64,000 nucleotides of DNA, from assembly GCF_002291145.1 (NCBI RefSeq), contig NZ_NTGE01000142.1, positions 62,001 through 126,000 on the forward strand. The letters are read 5' to 3'. How positions within the stretch are numbered: position 1 is the stretch's first letter; every line of letters begins with the position of its first letter. A program made the translations under genes and the position numbers. The DNA comes from Streptomyces sp. SA15 (GTDB taxonomy: Bacteria > Actinomycetota > Actinomycetes > Streptomycetales > Streptomycetaceae). Under the pieces are notes generated by a model that did no database searches, had not been told where the DNA came from, and worked only from the letters and a program-made list of their open reading frames with translations. Below, one piece after another: positions 50,223 through 61,508 of this stretch.

Positions 50223-51749
50223 CTAGCCCCGCATCTGCCCCAGCCACTGCAAGGTCCGCCGCACCTCCCCCGCGAGCGGATGGCCGGGGCCGTGCAGTCG
50301 TTCCGCGTCGTGCAGCAGGCGGGCCAGCGTGTCGTGGGCGGCGGCGCGGTCGCCCAGGGCGAGCAGGAGGAGGCCGATGCGGCGGCGGACGTCGTGGGCG
50401 AGGGCCGGGTCGCCGGACACGTACTGGTTCTCGTAGTACGGCAGCAGCGCGCGGTACTCCGCGAGTGCCGCCGCCGGTTCACCGAGCTGCTCCAGGCACT
50501 GGGCCGCCTCGTAGCGGAAGCGCAGTGCCTGCGGGTCGGCCTGGCCGGCCTCGGTGGCGCGTTCGTCGGCGAGGCGGCGCAGTTCGGGCAGCGCGCGCCG
50601 GTACTGGCCGTCGTCCATGAGCGTGGCCGCGTACTGCTTGCGCAGGGTGCGGACGACCGGGGAGTGCTCGCCGTGCTGTTCGGCGGCGGTGGGCAGGATC
50701 GCGCCGAGGATGTCGACGGCCTGGGTGATGCGGCCCTCCCCGAGCAGACGCTTGACCTCGTCGACGGCGCCGGCGACATCCGGTTTTTCAGCGACCGGGG
50801 TGATCGAGGCCGGCTGAGGCGCGGGCGTGCGCGCGCGGTCCGGCCAGGGGGCGTGCGGGCGCAGGAAGGGTCGTGTGGGGTCGAGGGGCGCCCCGGTGGG
50901 CATCCCGCGCGCGGGCAGCAGCGGCGCCAGCTCCTCGTACACGTCCTGCGCGGAGCCGGGGCGGTGCTGCGGGTCCTTGGCGAGCAGGCGCAGGACGAGC
51001 GCTTCGAGGGGCTCCGGGACTTCGGGACGGATGCGGCGCACGGGCACCGGCGGCTCGTACAGATGCCGGTGCAGCACGCCGAGCGCCGTAGAGCCCGCGA
51101 AGGGCACGTCACCGCTGAGGAGTTCGTGCAGCAGTACGCCGAGTGCGTACAGGTCGGTGTACGGGCCGACCGCGCCGCCCATCGCCTGCTCGGGCGCCAT
51201 GTAGGCGGGCGAGCCGATCGGCGAACCGGTGTGGGTGAGGCGGGTGGTGTCCGTGTCCATGACCGACGCGACACCGAGGTCGAGGACGGTGACCGTGCCG
51301 TCCTGCTTCACCATCACGTTGCGCGGCTTGAGGTCCCGGTGCACGATCGGCACGGCGTGCACGGCGCTCAGTACGGCGCACAGTTGCGCGGCGACCGCGA
51401 CCGCCCACTGCCACGGGTACGGGTCGTGCTCGGCGAGGTGGTCGGAGAGGTCTGCGCCGTCGACGTACTGCATGACGAGGAACAGCTCCTCGCCCGCGCT
51501 ACCCGCGTCGTGCACGGTGACCAGCCCGGGGTGGTCGACCTGCGCGGTCACCCTGCACTCGCGCACGAACCGGCGGCGCAGCTCGTCCGCCTCCTGGCCG
51601 GCCACCTTGTCGGGGCGCAGCAGCTTCACCGCCACACGCCGGTCGAGCCGCTGGTCGTAGGCCGTCCAGACCTGGCCCATGCCGCCCTGCCCGATGAGCG
51701 TGGACAGCGCATAGCGGCCGGCGACGACACGTCCTGCCGCCACGGTCAC
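50223..51749 (-). CDS. Serine/threonine protein kinase with C-terminal TPR-like repeats
   Basis: Hanks-type kinase of 508 aa. The glycine loop is LIGQGGMGQVW, the Lys lies in VAVKLLRP, the catalytic loop is HRDLKPRNVMV, the Mg loop is LDLG (Leu in place of the usual Phe), and the APE-type motif is YMAPEQ. Kinase core about 10-275. A Pro-rich linker then leads to helical TPR-like repeats (about 330-505: ITQAVDILGAILPTAAEQHG, QYRRALPELRRLADERATEA, EPAAALAEYRALLPYYENQY). There is no membrane segment, so it is cytoplasmic, AfsK-like in type. GTG 51749 overlaps the membrane-protein stop by GTGA, suggesting that protein is partner or substrate. Confidence 0.9.
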   Translation of the reverse strand: MTVAAGRVVAGRYALSTLIGQGGMGQVWTAYDQRLDRRVAVKLLRPDKVAGQEADELRRRFVRECRVTAQVDHPGLVTVHDAGSAGEELFLVMQYVDGADLSDHLAEHDPYPWQWAVAVAAQLCAVLSAVHAVPIVHRDLKPRNVMVKQDGTVTVLDLGVASVMDTDTTRLTHTGSPIGSPAYMAPEQAMGGAVGPYTDLYALGVLLHELLSGDVPFAGSTALGVLHRHLYEPPVPVRRIRPEVPEPLEALVLRLLAKDPQHRPGSAQDVYEELAPLLPARGMPTGAPLDPTRPFLRPHAPWPDRARTPAPQPASITPVAEKPDVAGAVDEVKRLLGEGRITQAVDILGAILPTAAEQHGEHSPVVRTLRKQYAATLMDDGQYRRALPELRRLADERATEAGQADPQALRFRYEAAQCLEQLGEPAAALAEYRALLPYYENQYVSGDPALAHDVRRRIGLLLLALGDRAAAHDTLARLLHDAERLHGPGHPLAGEVRRTLQWLGQMRG

Positions 51750-52354
51750 CTTCCGCCCTCGTGGTTGCCGTCCTGCCTGCGCAGGTAGTCACTGAGCTCG
51801 TCGAGTTCGGCGCGCACCTGGTCGATGCGGGCGGGGGCGGGGCGCTGGGGCGGCGGCGGGGTGGTGGGCAGGGGCGGCTGGGGCGGCTGCGGCTTTTGCG
51901 GGGTTTGCGGGGTTTGCGGCACGGTCGTCGCGGTGTACGGCGACGGCGACGCGGGCTGCGGGAAGCCGTACCCGGGCGTGGGCCCGGGCTGCGGTGCGTA
52001 TCCGCCGTAGCGGAGCTGGTGGAAGTGGCGTATGTCTGCCGCGAGGTAGTACGCGATCGAGGCCACCAGCGTGCCGAGGAGCAGTGCCATGCCCGTCCAG
52101 CCGCCCACGGTGTGGACCTCGTCGCCGGACTCGGTGCCGACCAGCACGAGCGCGAGGAAGTCGGCCACGAGTGCGGCCACGAGCAGGCCCCAGTCGAGCG
52201 ACTTCCGCGTGACGATCGCCAGGCGAAGCAGCATCGTCCAGGCCAGGAGGCCGATGCTGAAGATCGAGATCGCCACGAACAGCACACGCAGGAAGACCAG
52301 CCACGCCGTGGGGGGCGGCTGCTTCACCGGCTGCGTGTAGCCGTGGCCATGCAT
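51746..52354 (-). CDS. Membrane protein coupled to the Ser/Thr kinase
   Basis: Protein of 202 aa with about four membrane helices (AWLVFLRVLFVAISIFSIGL, SLDWGLLVAALVADFLALVL, TGMALLLGTLVASIAYYLAA and an intervening segment). A cytoplasmic Pro/Gln/Thr-rich tail follows (QTPQTPQKPQPPQPP) with a short final helix IDQVRAELDELSDYLRRQD. ATG 52354 is chosen; the frame stays open further upstream into a gene remnant. Four-base overlap with the kinase suggests that it anchors or is phosphorylated by the kinase, possibly on its Thr-rich tail. Confidence 0.8.
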   Translation of the reverse strand: MHGHGYTQPVKQPPPTAWLVFLRVLFVAISIFSIGLLAWTMLLRLAIVTRKSLDWGLLVAALVADFLALVLVGTESGDEVHTVGGWTGMALLLGTLVASIAYYLAADIRHFHQLRYGGYAPQPGPTPGYGFPQPASPSPYTATTVPQTPQTPQKPQPPQPPLPTTPPPPQRPAPARIDQVRAELDELSDYLRRQDGNHEGGR

Positions 52355-52457
52355 GACAGCTCCTGGTGTCTGAGGCGGACGTCGCTCTGAGCGTATAGGC
52401 CGACACGGACAAGCGGTCCTGGGTTGTACCGAACCGTTGTCATGCTGATCACTTCGC

Positions 52458-52505
52458 CTCGGTCGGGCGTGTTCGTGCCGTCTCGGTCGGGCGTGACCGT
52501 GCCGT
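52458..52505. repeat. 24-bp direct repeat, two copies
   Basis: CTCGGTCGGGCGTGTTCGTG and its continuation CCGT (52458-52481) are followed at once by a second copy (52482-52505) with two changes (TT to AC). Confidence 0.8.
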
Positions 52506-52531
52506 CCGTCAGGCCGTCGTACACGTCGTAC

Positions 52532-52672
52532 ACGCATCACGTGCTGCGGGAGTTCGGTGGCGATCCGGCCGTAGTGGAAGGCGCCGATCGGGTCCTCCAG
52601 CACGAACTCCGGCCAAGTGGTGGCCATTTCGACCACGGCCTCGCGCTTCTCGGGACGCGTGCGCTCAGGCAA
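52532..52672 (-). pseudogene. Possible GNAT acetyltransferase fragment
   Basis: About 47 residues on the minus strand look like real protein: EMATTWPEFVLEDPIGAFHY then GRIATELPQHV. The WPEF-x-x-x-DP pattern resembles the N-terminal part of some actinobacterial GNAT acetyltransferases. The rest of the domain is missing: downstream the frame becomes Arg/His-rich. It is probably a decayed gene end; confidence is low. Confidence 0.35.
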
Positions 52673-52693
52673 CGTTGGCGGGTTGCCGCCGAC

Positions 52694-53479
52694 TCACCCC
52701 CCGCACTGCCTCAGCATCATCTGCCGGTCGGGCGCGGTCACCGACAGTTCGTACTTGAGGGCGACCTGGGTGAAGCGGACCGCGTAGGCGCACCGGATCC
52801 GCTTGTTGGGCGGGAGCCAGGAGGCGGGGCCGGAGTCTCCCTTGGACGAGTTGGCCCGTCCCTCGGCCGGGATCAGGTTGAGCGGGTCGTTGGCCAGTTG
52901 CTCACGCTTGTCCTCCGACCAGCGCGAGGCACCCATCTGCCAGCTGTAGGACAGCGGCACCACGTGGTCGATCTGCACTTCGGTGGCCTGTTGTTTGCGC
53001 CACTCGATGGTCGTGCCGGTGTAGGGGTCGTCCAGCGTCATCGCGACGACCACGCAGTCGGAACCGGACCGGAAGCGCAGGCTCTGACCGTCGCGCTTGA
53101 GGAGGTCGTTGCGGGTGTCGCAGCCGTTGCGTGCCAGCGGGACACCGTCGGCCGTGTCCATCCAGGCGTACCCGAACTCGTCCCGGTCGTAGCCCGTTTT
53201 GGGTCCGCGCCCCTTCGTCCGCAGCGACTCGATCAGCTTGCGGGCCGCGCCCTCGTCCGTCGCGCTCGTCAGGGGTGCGAGGCCGGGCTTCGTCCCGTCG
53301 GGGTTCTTCAGCGGGCTGACGGCGCGTGTGTCCTGGGCCGGAGCCGCCGCACCGCCGCCTGTCGAGGAACCCCCTTCTCCTTCGAGGCCTTCGCACCCGG
53401 CGACAAGGGCCATGGCGGCGCACACTGCCAGCCCGGTCCTGACGGCAGCCGCCGCCCCGCCCCGCAGCCGCATCATCAT
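52694..53479 (-). CDS. Secreted HNH-type nuclease lipoprotein (DUF1524)
   Basis: Exported protein of 261 aa. A signal peptide with lipobox AMALVAGC (Cys near 29) is followed by a Gly/Ala-rich spacer. The DUF1524/GmrSD-type HNH domain has DTRNDLLKRDG, YTGTTIEWRKQQATEVQ, the catalytic IDHVVPLSYSWQMGA (DH), then DPLNLIPAEGRANSSKGDSG and WLPPNKRIRCAYAVRFTQ. It probably degrades DNA or RNA outside the cell. Three ATG codons in a row start the gene; GGAGG lies five bases before the first and eight before the second. Confidence 0.9.
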   Translation of the reverse strand: MMMRLRGGAAAAVRTGLAVCAAMALVAGCEGLEGEGGSSTGGGAAAPAQDTRAVSPLKNPDGTKPGLAPLTSATDEGAARKLIESLRTKGRGPKTGYDRDEFGYAWMDTADGVPLARNGCDTRNDLLKRDGQSLRFRSGSDCVVVAMTLDDPYTGTTIEWRKQQATEVQIDHVVPLSYSWQMGASRWSEDKREQLANDPLNLIPAEGRANSSKGDSGPASWLPPNKRIRCAYAVRFTQVALKYELSVTAPDRQMMLRQCGG

Positions 53480-53638
53480 GCGCCCCTCCCCTTGCCTCCC
53501 AGGTCCCCGCCCCGCACGGCGGTTTTTCCTGGTCTCACGGTAGCGGCCAAGAGGTCCAGACCATAGCGGCCCTTAAATGGGCATCCCTCGCAACTCGGGC
53601 GTATCGTCGATTCGAGTCACCTCCGGAAGGAGCTCTGG

Positions 53639-53821
53639 ATGGGCATCTTCGACAGATTCAAGAGCCACGCGAAGGGCAGCAAGGCCAAGGACATGTCCGA
53701 CGCCGCGGAACGGAAAGCCAACGAGAAGACGGGCAACAAGTACGAGAGGCAGGTCGACGACGCGCAGCAGAGAATCGAAGGCTCACTCGGCATGGATCGC
53801 GACAGGCCCGAACAGCCGTAA
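53639..53821 (+). CDS. Small antitoxin-like protein (MT0933 family type)
   Basis: Very small protein of 60 aa: MGIFDRFKSHAKGSKAKDMS, then AAERKANEKTGNKYERQVDD. The charged, helical sequence with a TGNKYERQVDDAQQ motif resembles the MT0933-like antitoxin family of actinobacteria (TGGKY...ID). A strong AAGGAG lies six bases upstream of the ATG. No toxin gene stands next to it, so an antitoxin role is doubtful and the name reflects family only. Confidence 0.7.
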   Translation: MGIFDRFKSHAKGSKAKDMSDAAERKANEKTGNKYERQVDDAQQRIEGSLGMDRDRPEQP

Positions 53822-53878
53822 GAGCGGAGACTCGCGAAGATCATGGGGCCGCCCGTCGGGCAGGACGTGCCCTGTGCG

Positions 53879-53911
53879 AGGCCACCGGCGCACGCATGCG
53901 ACCGGTGGCCT
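53879..53911. terminator. Two-way terminator
   Basis: A perfect 10-bp stem AGGCCACCGG / CCGGTGGCCT between the convergent small gene and mfd. The loop contains a further GCAT-centred palindrome. Confidence 0.8.
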
Positions 53912-53928
53912 GTTCCCCCGTCAGCCTT

Positions 53929-57468
<3,540 letters not shown>

Positions 57469-57612
57469 TCGGGGCGGCTTTCGTCCAGGGGTGGGCAACG
57501 CGAAACGCCCGACGCGGGTCTCGGCCGGGGGGTCTCCAGCGTACGACGCTGTGCGGGCGGGTGGCGGGGGCTGTGGATAACGCAAAAAGTGGCCCTCGAC
57601 AAACACGACGAA

Positions 57613-57652
57613 CCCGGCGCCGAGAAGTCCCCCGTGACTTCTCGGCGCCGGG
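57613..57652. terminator. Terminator between the FtsX operon and mfd
   Basis: A perfect 17-bp stem CCCGGCGCCGAGAAGTC / complement with six-base loop. It lies 21 bp past the leftward permease stop and ends that operon before mfd. Confidence 0.93.
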
Positions 57653-57673
57653 CTTCCCCCGTCTCTGTGGTGG

Positions 57674-60238
57674 CTACTCGGTCGCGATCGCGTTCAGTAC
57701 GTTCATCCGGCCCGCCCTGAACGCCGGGATCAGTGCCGCGAACAGGCCCACGAACGCCGAGCCGATGAAGACGCCGGTGATCGTCGGCCAGGGGATGTCC
57801 AGGACGTTCAGGCCCTCCAGGGCGAGGAGCTTGTGGGCCGTGGCGCCCCAGCTCATGCCCAGGCCCAGGCCCAGCAGCGCGCCGAAGAGGGCGATGACCA
57901 CCGACTCCATGCGGATCATCCGCCGCAGCTGGCGCCGCGAGAGGCCGATCGCCCGCATCAGGCCGATCTCCCGCGTCCGCTCGACCACCGACAGGGCCAG
58001 GGTGTTCACCACGCCCAGGACCGCCACGATGATCGCCAGGGCCAGCAGGCCGTAGACCATGTTCAGGAGCTGGCCTATCTGATCCTTCAGTTCCTGCTTG
58101 TAGTCGGTCTGGTCGCGGACCTGGTACTGCGGGTAGTCGTGCAGCGACTTCTTCAGCGCCGCGTACGCCTGCTCCTGCTGACCCTCCTTGGCCTGCGCGA
58201 ACATGATCGTGTTCGGCGGGATCTGGTCGGCCGGGACGTACTTCCGCATCGTCTCGATGCTGGTGTAGCGGGCGCCCTGGTCGAGGGCGCTGTCGTCGTC
58301 CGTGATGGCGGCGACCTTCAGCTTGGCCGTCTCGCCGCCCTTGAAGGCGACGGTGATGCTGTCGCCGACGCGCACGCCGTGCGCCTTGGCGTAGTCCGAG
58401 CCGACCGACATGGCGTCCTTGCCATAGGCGGCCGTGAGAGTTCCCGCCGTGGTCGCACGGCGCAGGTCCTGGGCGTACGTCGGGTCGGCGGCGGTGATGC
58501 CGGAGTCGTCCTTCTTGCCGTCGGGCGAGGTCAGCGTGGCCTCGATCTCCTTGTAACTGGTGACGTGGGCCAGGCCCGGTGTCTGCTCCATGGCCTTCTC
58601 GGCCTGCGGGAAGATCCGCTGGTTGCCCTGGACGATGAAGTCCGCGCCGACCGACTTGTCCAGCTCGCTGGTGGCCGAGGCGACCATCGAGGAGCCGACC
58701 ACCGACAGGCAGGCCACCAGGGCCAGGCCGATCATCAGGGCCGCGCCCGTGGCGCCGGTGCGGCGCGGGTTGCGCAGGGCGTTGCGCTCGGCCATGCGGC
58801 CGACGGGTCCGAAGGCCCGCAGCAGCACCGCGCTGATCACCCGCACGACCCCGCCGGCCAGCAGCGGGCCGATGACGACGAAGCCGATCAGGGACAGGAC
58901 GATTCCCCCGCCGAGCATCAGCGCGCCGTCGCTCGCCTTGTCGGCCGTGGCCGCCGTGTAGAGGGCGAAGGCGCCCGCGGCCGTCAGCACGAGCCCGATC
59001 ACACCGCGTACCAGGCCCGCCCTGCCATCGGCGGGCGTACCGGCGTCGCGCAGCGCGGCCATCGGGGAGACCTTGCCGGCGCGGCGGGCCGGCAGGTAGG
59101 CGGCGAGGACGGTGACCAGGACACCGAGCACTAGGCCGGCCACCGGGGTCGTCACCTTCACCGTGAGGTCGTCGGTGGAGAGGTTCATGCCCGCCATCGA
59201 CATGAGCTTCATCAGGCCGACGGCGATGCCGACGCCCGCGCCGACGCCGAGGATGGAGCCGACGAAGCCGAGCAGCAGCGCCTCCACCAGCACCGAGCGG
59301 TTGACCTGCTTGCGGGACGAGCCGATCGCCCGCATCAGGCCGATCTCCCGGGTGCGCTGGGCGACGAGCATCGAGAAGGTGTTGATGATCAGGAAGATGC
59401 CGACCAGGAACGCGATGCCGGCGAAGCCGAGCATGGCGTACTTGATCACGCCCATGAACTCGTCGATGCCTTTGCGGTTCTCGTCGGCGTTCTCCTTGGC
59501 CGTCTGGACCTTGTACGTGCCGTCCAGGGCCTGGCTGACGTTCTGCTTGAGCTGCGCGTCGGTGACACCGGACGCGGCGTTGACGTAGATCTGTGTGTAC
59601 CGGTCGGTGGCGCCGAGCAGTTCGCGCTGCGCGGTGGCCGTGTCGAGGTAGACGACGGCGGCACCGGGGTTGGTCACCTTGAAGGTGGCGATGCCGACGA
59701 TCTTCGCCCGGAAGTCACCGGCGACGGAGATGGTGCGCAGTTCGTCGCCCAGCTTCAGGTCGTGCTTGTCGGCGGTGTCGGCGTCGACCATCAGCTCGGT
59801 CGGTCCGCGCGGGGCGTGGCCGGAGGTGATCTCCATCGAACGCAGTTCGTTCTTGGTCCAGTTGCCCACGAATGTCGGGGCGCCGTTGCTGGACCCCATG
59901 TTCTCGTTGTCCTTGTTGACCACGGTCACGTTCATCGAACTGACCGCGCCCTCCGCCGACTTGACGCCGTCCGCCTTGGTCACCTGCTCCAGCATGGCGG
60001 CCGGCAGCGACTCGGGCTTGCCGTTCTGCGGGGTGTCGTCGCTCTTGGCGTTCTTCGGGGAGACCGTGACGTCGGTGGCGGTCGTCGAGAACAGCTTGTC
60101 GAACGTCGTGTTCATCGTGTCGGTGAACACGAGGGTGCCGCACACGAACGCCACCGACAGCAGCACGGCGACGGCCGACAGCGCCATGCGTCCCTTGTGC
60201 GCGAAGAAGTTGCGCATCGAGGTCTTCAGGACGGTCAT
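57674..60238 (-). CDS. FtsX-like ABC permease (second copy)
   Basis: Permease of 854 aa with the same plan as the protein at 35015. N-terminal helix MALSAVAVLLSVAFVCGTLV, outside MacB_PCD-like domain, first FtsX block (GFAGIAFLVGIFLIINTFSM, QRTREIGLMRAIGSSRKQV), second outside domain, and final block (LALAIIVAVLGVVNTLALSV, ERTREIGLMRAIGLSRRQLR). ATG 60238 overlaps the ATPase stop by ATGA. The two permeases differ most in the outside domains, so they probably handle different cargo. Confidence 0.93.
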   Translation of the reverse strand: MTVLKTSMRNFFAHKGRMALSAVAVLLSVAFVCGTLVFTDTMNTTFDKLFSTTATDVTVSPKNAKSDDTPQNGKPESLPAAMLEQVTKADGVKSAEGAVSSMNVTVVNKDNENMGSSNGAPTFVGNWTKNELRSMEITSGHAPRGPTELMVDADTADKHDLKLGDELRTISVAGDFRAKIVGIATFKVTNPGAAVVYLDTATAQRELLGATDRYTQIYVNAASGVTDAQLKQNVSQALDGTYKVQTAKENADENRKGIDEFMGVIKYAMLGFAGIAFLVGIFLIINTFSMLVAQRTREIGLMRAIGSSRKQVNRSVLVEALLLGFVGSILGVGAGVGIAVGLMKLMSMAGMNLSTDDLTVKVTTPVAGLVLGVLVTVLAAYLPARRAGKVSPMAALRDAGTPADGRAGLVRGVIGLVLTAAGAFALYTAATADKASDGALMLGGGIVLSLIGFVVIGPLLAGGVVRVISAVLLRAFGPVGRMAERNALRNPRRTGATGAALMIGLALVACLSVVGSSMVASATSELDKSVGADFIVQGNQRIFPQAEKAMEQTPGLAHVTSYKEIEATLTSPDGKKDDSGITAADPTYAQDLRRATTAGTLTAAYGKDAMSVGSDYAKAHGVRVGDSITVAFKGGETAKLKVAAITDDDSALDQGARYTSIETMRKYVPADQIPPNTIMFAQAKEGQQEQAYAALKKSLHDYPQYQVRDQTDYKQELKDQIGQLLNMVYGLLALAIIVAVLGVVNTLALSVVERTREIGLMRAIGLSRRQLRRMIRMESVVIALFGALLGLGLGMSWGATAHKLLALEGLNVLDIPWPTITGVFIGSAFVGLFAALIPAFRAGRMNVLNAIATE

Positions 60239-61023
60239 GACGTACGCCCCCGGGCGTCGAAGTCCTTCATCCGATCGAGGACGGCCTCGGCGGTCGGCTT
60301 GTACATCTCGTCGACGATCCGGCCGTCGGCGAGGTACAGCACACGGTCGGAGTACGAGGCGGCCACCGGGTCGTGCGTGACTATCACGATGGTCTGGCCC
60401 AGCTCGTCCACCGACTGCCGCAGGAAGCCCAGTACTTCGGCCCCCGCGCGCGAGTCCAGGTTTCCGGTCGGCTCGTCACCGAAGATGATCTCCGGGCGGG
60501 CGGCCAGGGCCCGCGCCACGGCGACCCGCTGCTGCTGACCTCCGGAGAGCTGGGTCGGCCTGTGCTTGAGCCGGTCGGAGAGCCCAACCGTGTCGACGAC
60601 CCGGCCCAGCCAGGCCTTGTCGGGCTTGCGGCCGGCGATGTCCATGGGCAGCGTGATGTTCTCCATCGCGTTCAGCGTCGGCAGCAGGTTGAACGCCTGG
60701 AAGATGAAGCCGATCCGGTCCCGGCGCAGTTGGGTGAGCTTCTTGTCCTTCAGGCCGGTGATCTCGGTGTCGTCCAGATAGATCTGCCCGGACGTCACCG
60801 TGTCGAGACCGGCGAGGCAGTGCATCAGCGTGGACTTGCCGGACCCCGAAGGGCCCATGATCGCGGTGAACTGGCCGCGGGCGATGTCCACGTCGACGTG
60901 GTCGAGGGCGACGACGCGGGTCTCCCCGGACCCGTACGCCTTCACGACCTGCCGCGCCCGCGCGGCAACGGCCGTACGCCCTCCAGTGCCCCCGTGCCTG
61001 GGAATGGTCACAGCCGATGTCAC
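60235..61023 (-). CDS. ABC transporter ATP-binding protein (LolD/MacB-like, second copy)
   Basis: ATPase of 262 aa, close paralogue of the protein at 34176. Walker A GPSGSGKS, GFIFQAFNLLPTLNAMENIT, signature LSGGQQQRVAVARAL, Walker B IIFGDEPTGNLD, VTHDPVAASYSDRVLYLADG. Both share the C-terminal end LDRMK-x-FDA-x-GRTS. GTG 61023 has AGGAG seven bases upstream. It is coupled by ATGA to its permease, unlike the other module, which has a 68-bp gap. Confidence 0.93.
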   Translation of the reverse strand: MTSAVTIPRHGGTGGRTAVAARARQVVKAYGSGETRVVALDHVDVDIARGQFTAIMGPSGSGKSTLMHCLAGLDTVTSGQIYLDDTEITGLKDKKLTQLRRDRIGFIFQAFNLLPTLNAMENITLPMDIAGRKPDKAWLGRVVDTVGLSDRLKHRPTQLSGGQQQRVAVARALAARPEIIFGDEPTGNLDSRAGAEVLGFLRQSVDELGQTIVIVTHDPVAASYSDRVLYLADGRIVDEMYKPTAEAVLDRMKDFDARGRTS

Positions 61024-61508
61024 GGTATGTCTCCTATATCGGTCAGCGGATGGATCGACGGACGCGTCTGTCGGTCCATGGATGAGTCGCGAAGAACTGA
61101 ATCGCGAGAACTGAACTGCTACGCCGAAGAGTCTGGTCGCAGGCGGGGGTCGGGCGCGCTGGTGTTCAGCGCAGTCTTTTACTGAGGAAAACCCCACCCC
61201 CGTGGGTGCGGTGAACCGCCCCCGACCGCTTCCCAGCGGCGTAAAGCCAGGTTAAGGACCGCCCGCGTCCCGTCTCGTCCTCCGGCGGTACGAACCCTCC
61301 CCGAGCCGTAGTACGGAGGTACCCCTAGGGGCACTCCACCGCCGGGTGGAGCCCATCTCGGGGTCCGCTCCACCCTCCGGCCCACTCAGGCTCCACCCTC
61401 ACGCGACGTGAGGGTCAAGCCCGCCGATCAGGATCGGGCCCTCCCGCAACGTACGCCTCGGGTGGGAAGCTGTCGGGCGGCAGATAGATGCAAGGGGAAG
61501 GAATCCGC
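61024..61508. other. Divergent control region between ABC and MFS genes
   Basis: A 485-bp gap. It must hold the leftward ABC promoter (near 61030-61120) and the rightward MFS promoter. Its main feature is a cluster of symmetric repeats at 61334-61415. No gene is visible. Confidence 0.55.
61334..61415 (+). promoter_or_regulatory. Repeated CTCCACC sites and 21-bp palindrome upstream of the MFS exporter
   Basis: CTCCACC at 61334-61340 and its inverted copy GGTGGAG at 61345-61351 make a hairpin-like pair; two more direct copies follow (61368-61374, 61391-61397). ACCCTCACG-CGA-CGTGAGGGT (61395-61415) is a perfect 9+9 palindrome. The layout, 94 bp before the MFS start, suits a TetR-like repressor responding to the exported compound. 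Confidence 0.55.

Larger units (their letters stand above)
52355..52693. other. Intergenic region with direct repeat and gene remnant
   Basis: This 339-bp gap contains a 24-bp direct repeat (52458-52505) and the remnant of an acetyltransferase-like gene (52532-52672). A promoter for the leftward membrane-protein gene must lie between them and 52354, but I cannot point to clear boxes. Confidence 0.5.

Noticed and set aside
51746..52672. 308-codon version of the membrane protein upstream of the kinase
   Set aside because: The extra 106 codons include an acetyltransferase-like remnant and an Arg/His-rich stretch. ATG 52354 gives a normal membrane protein.
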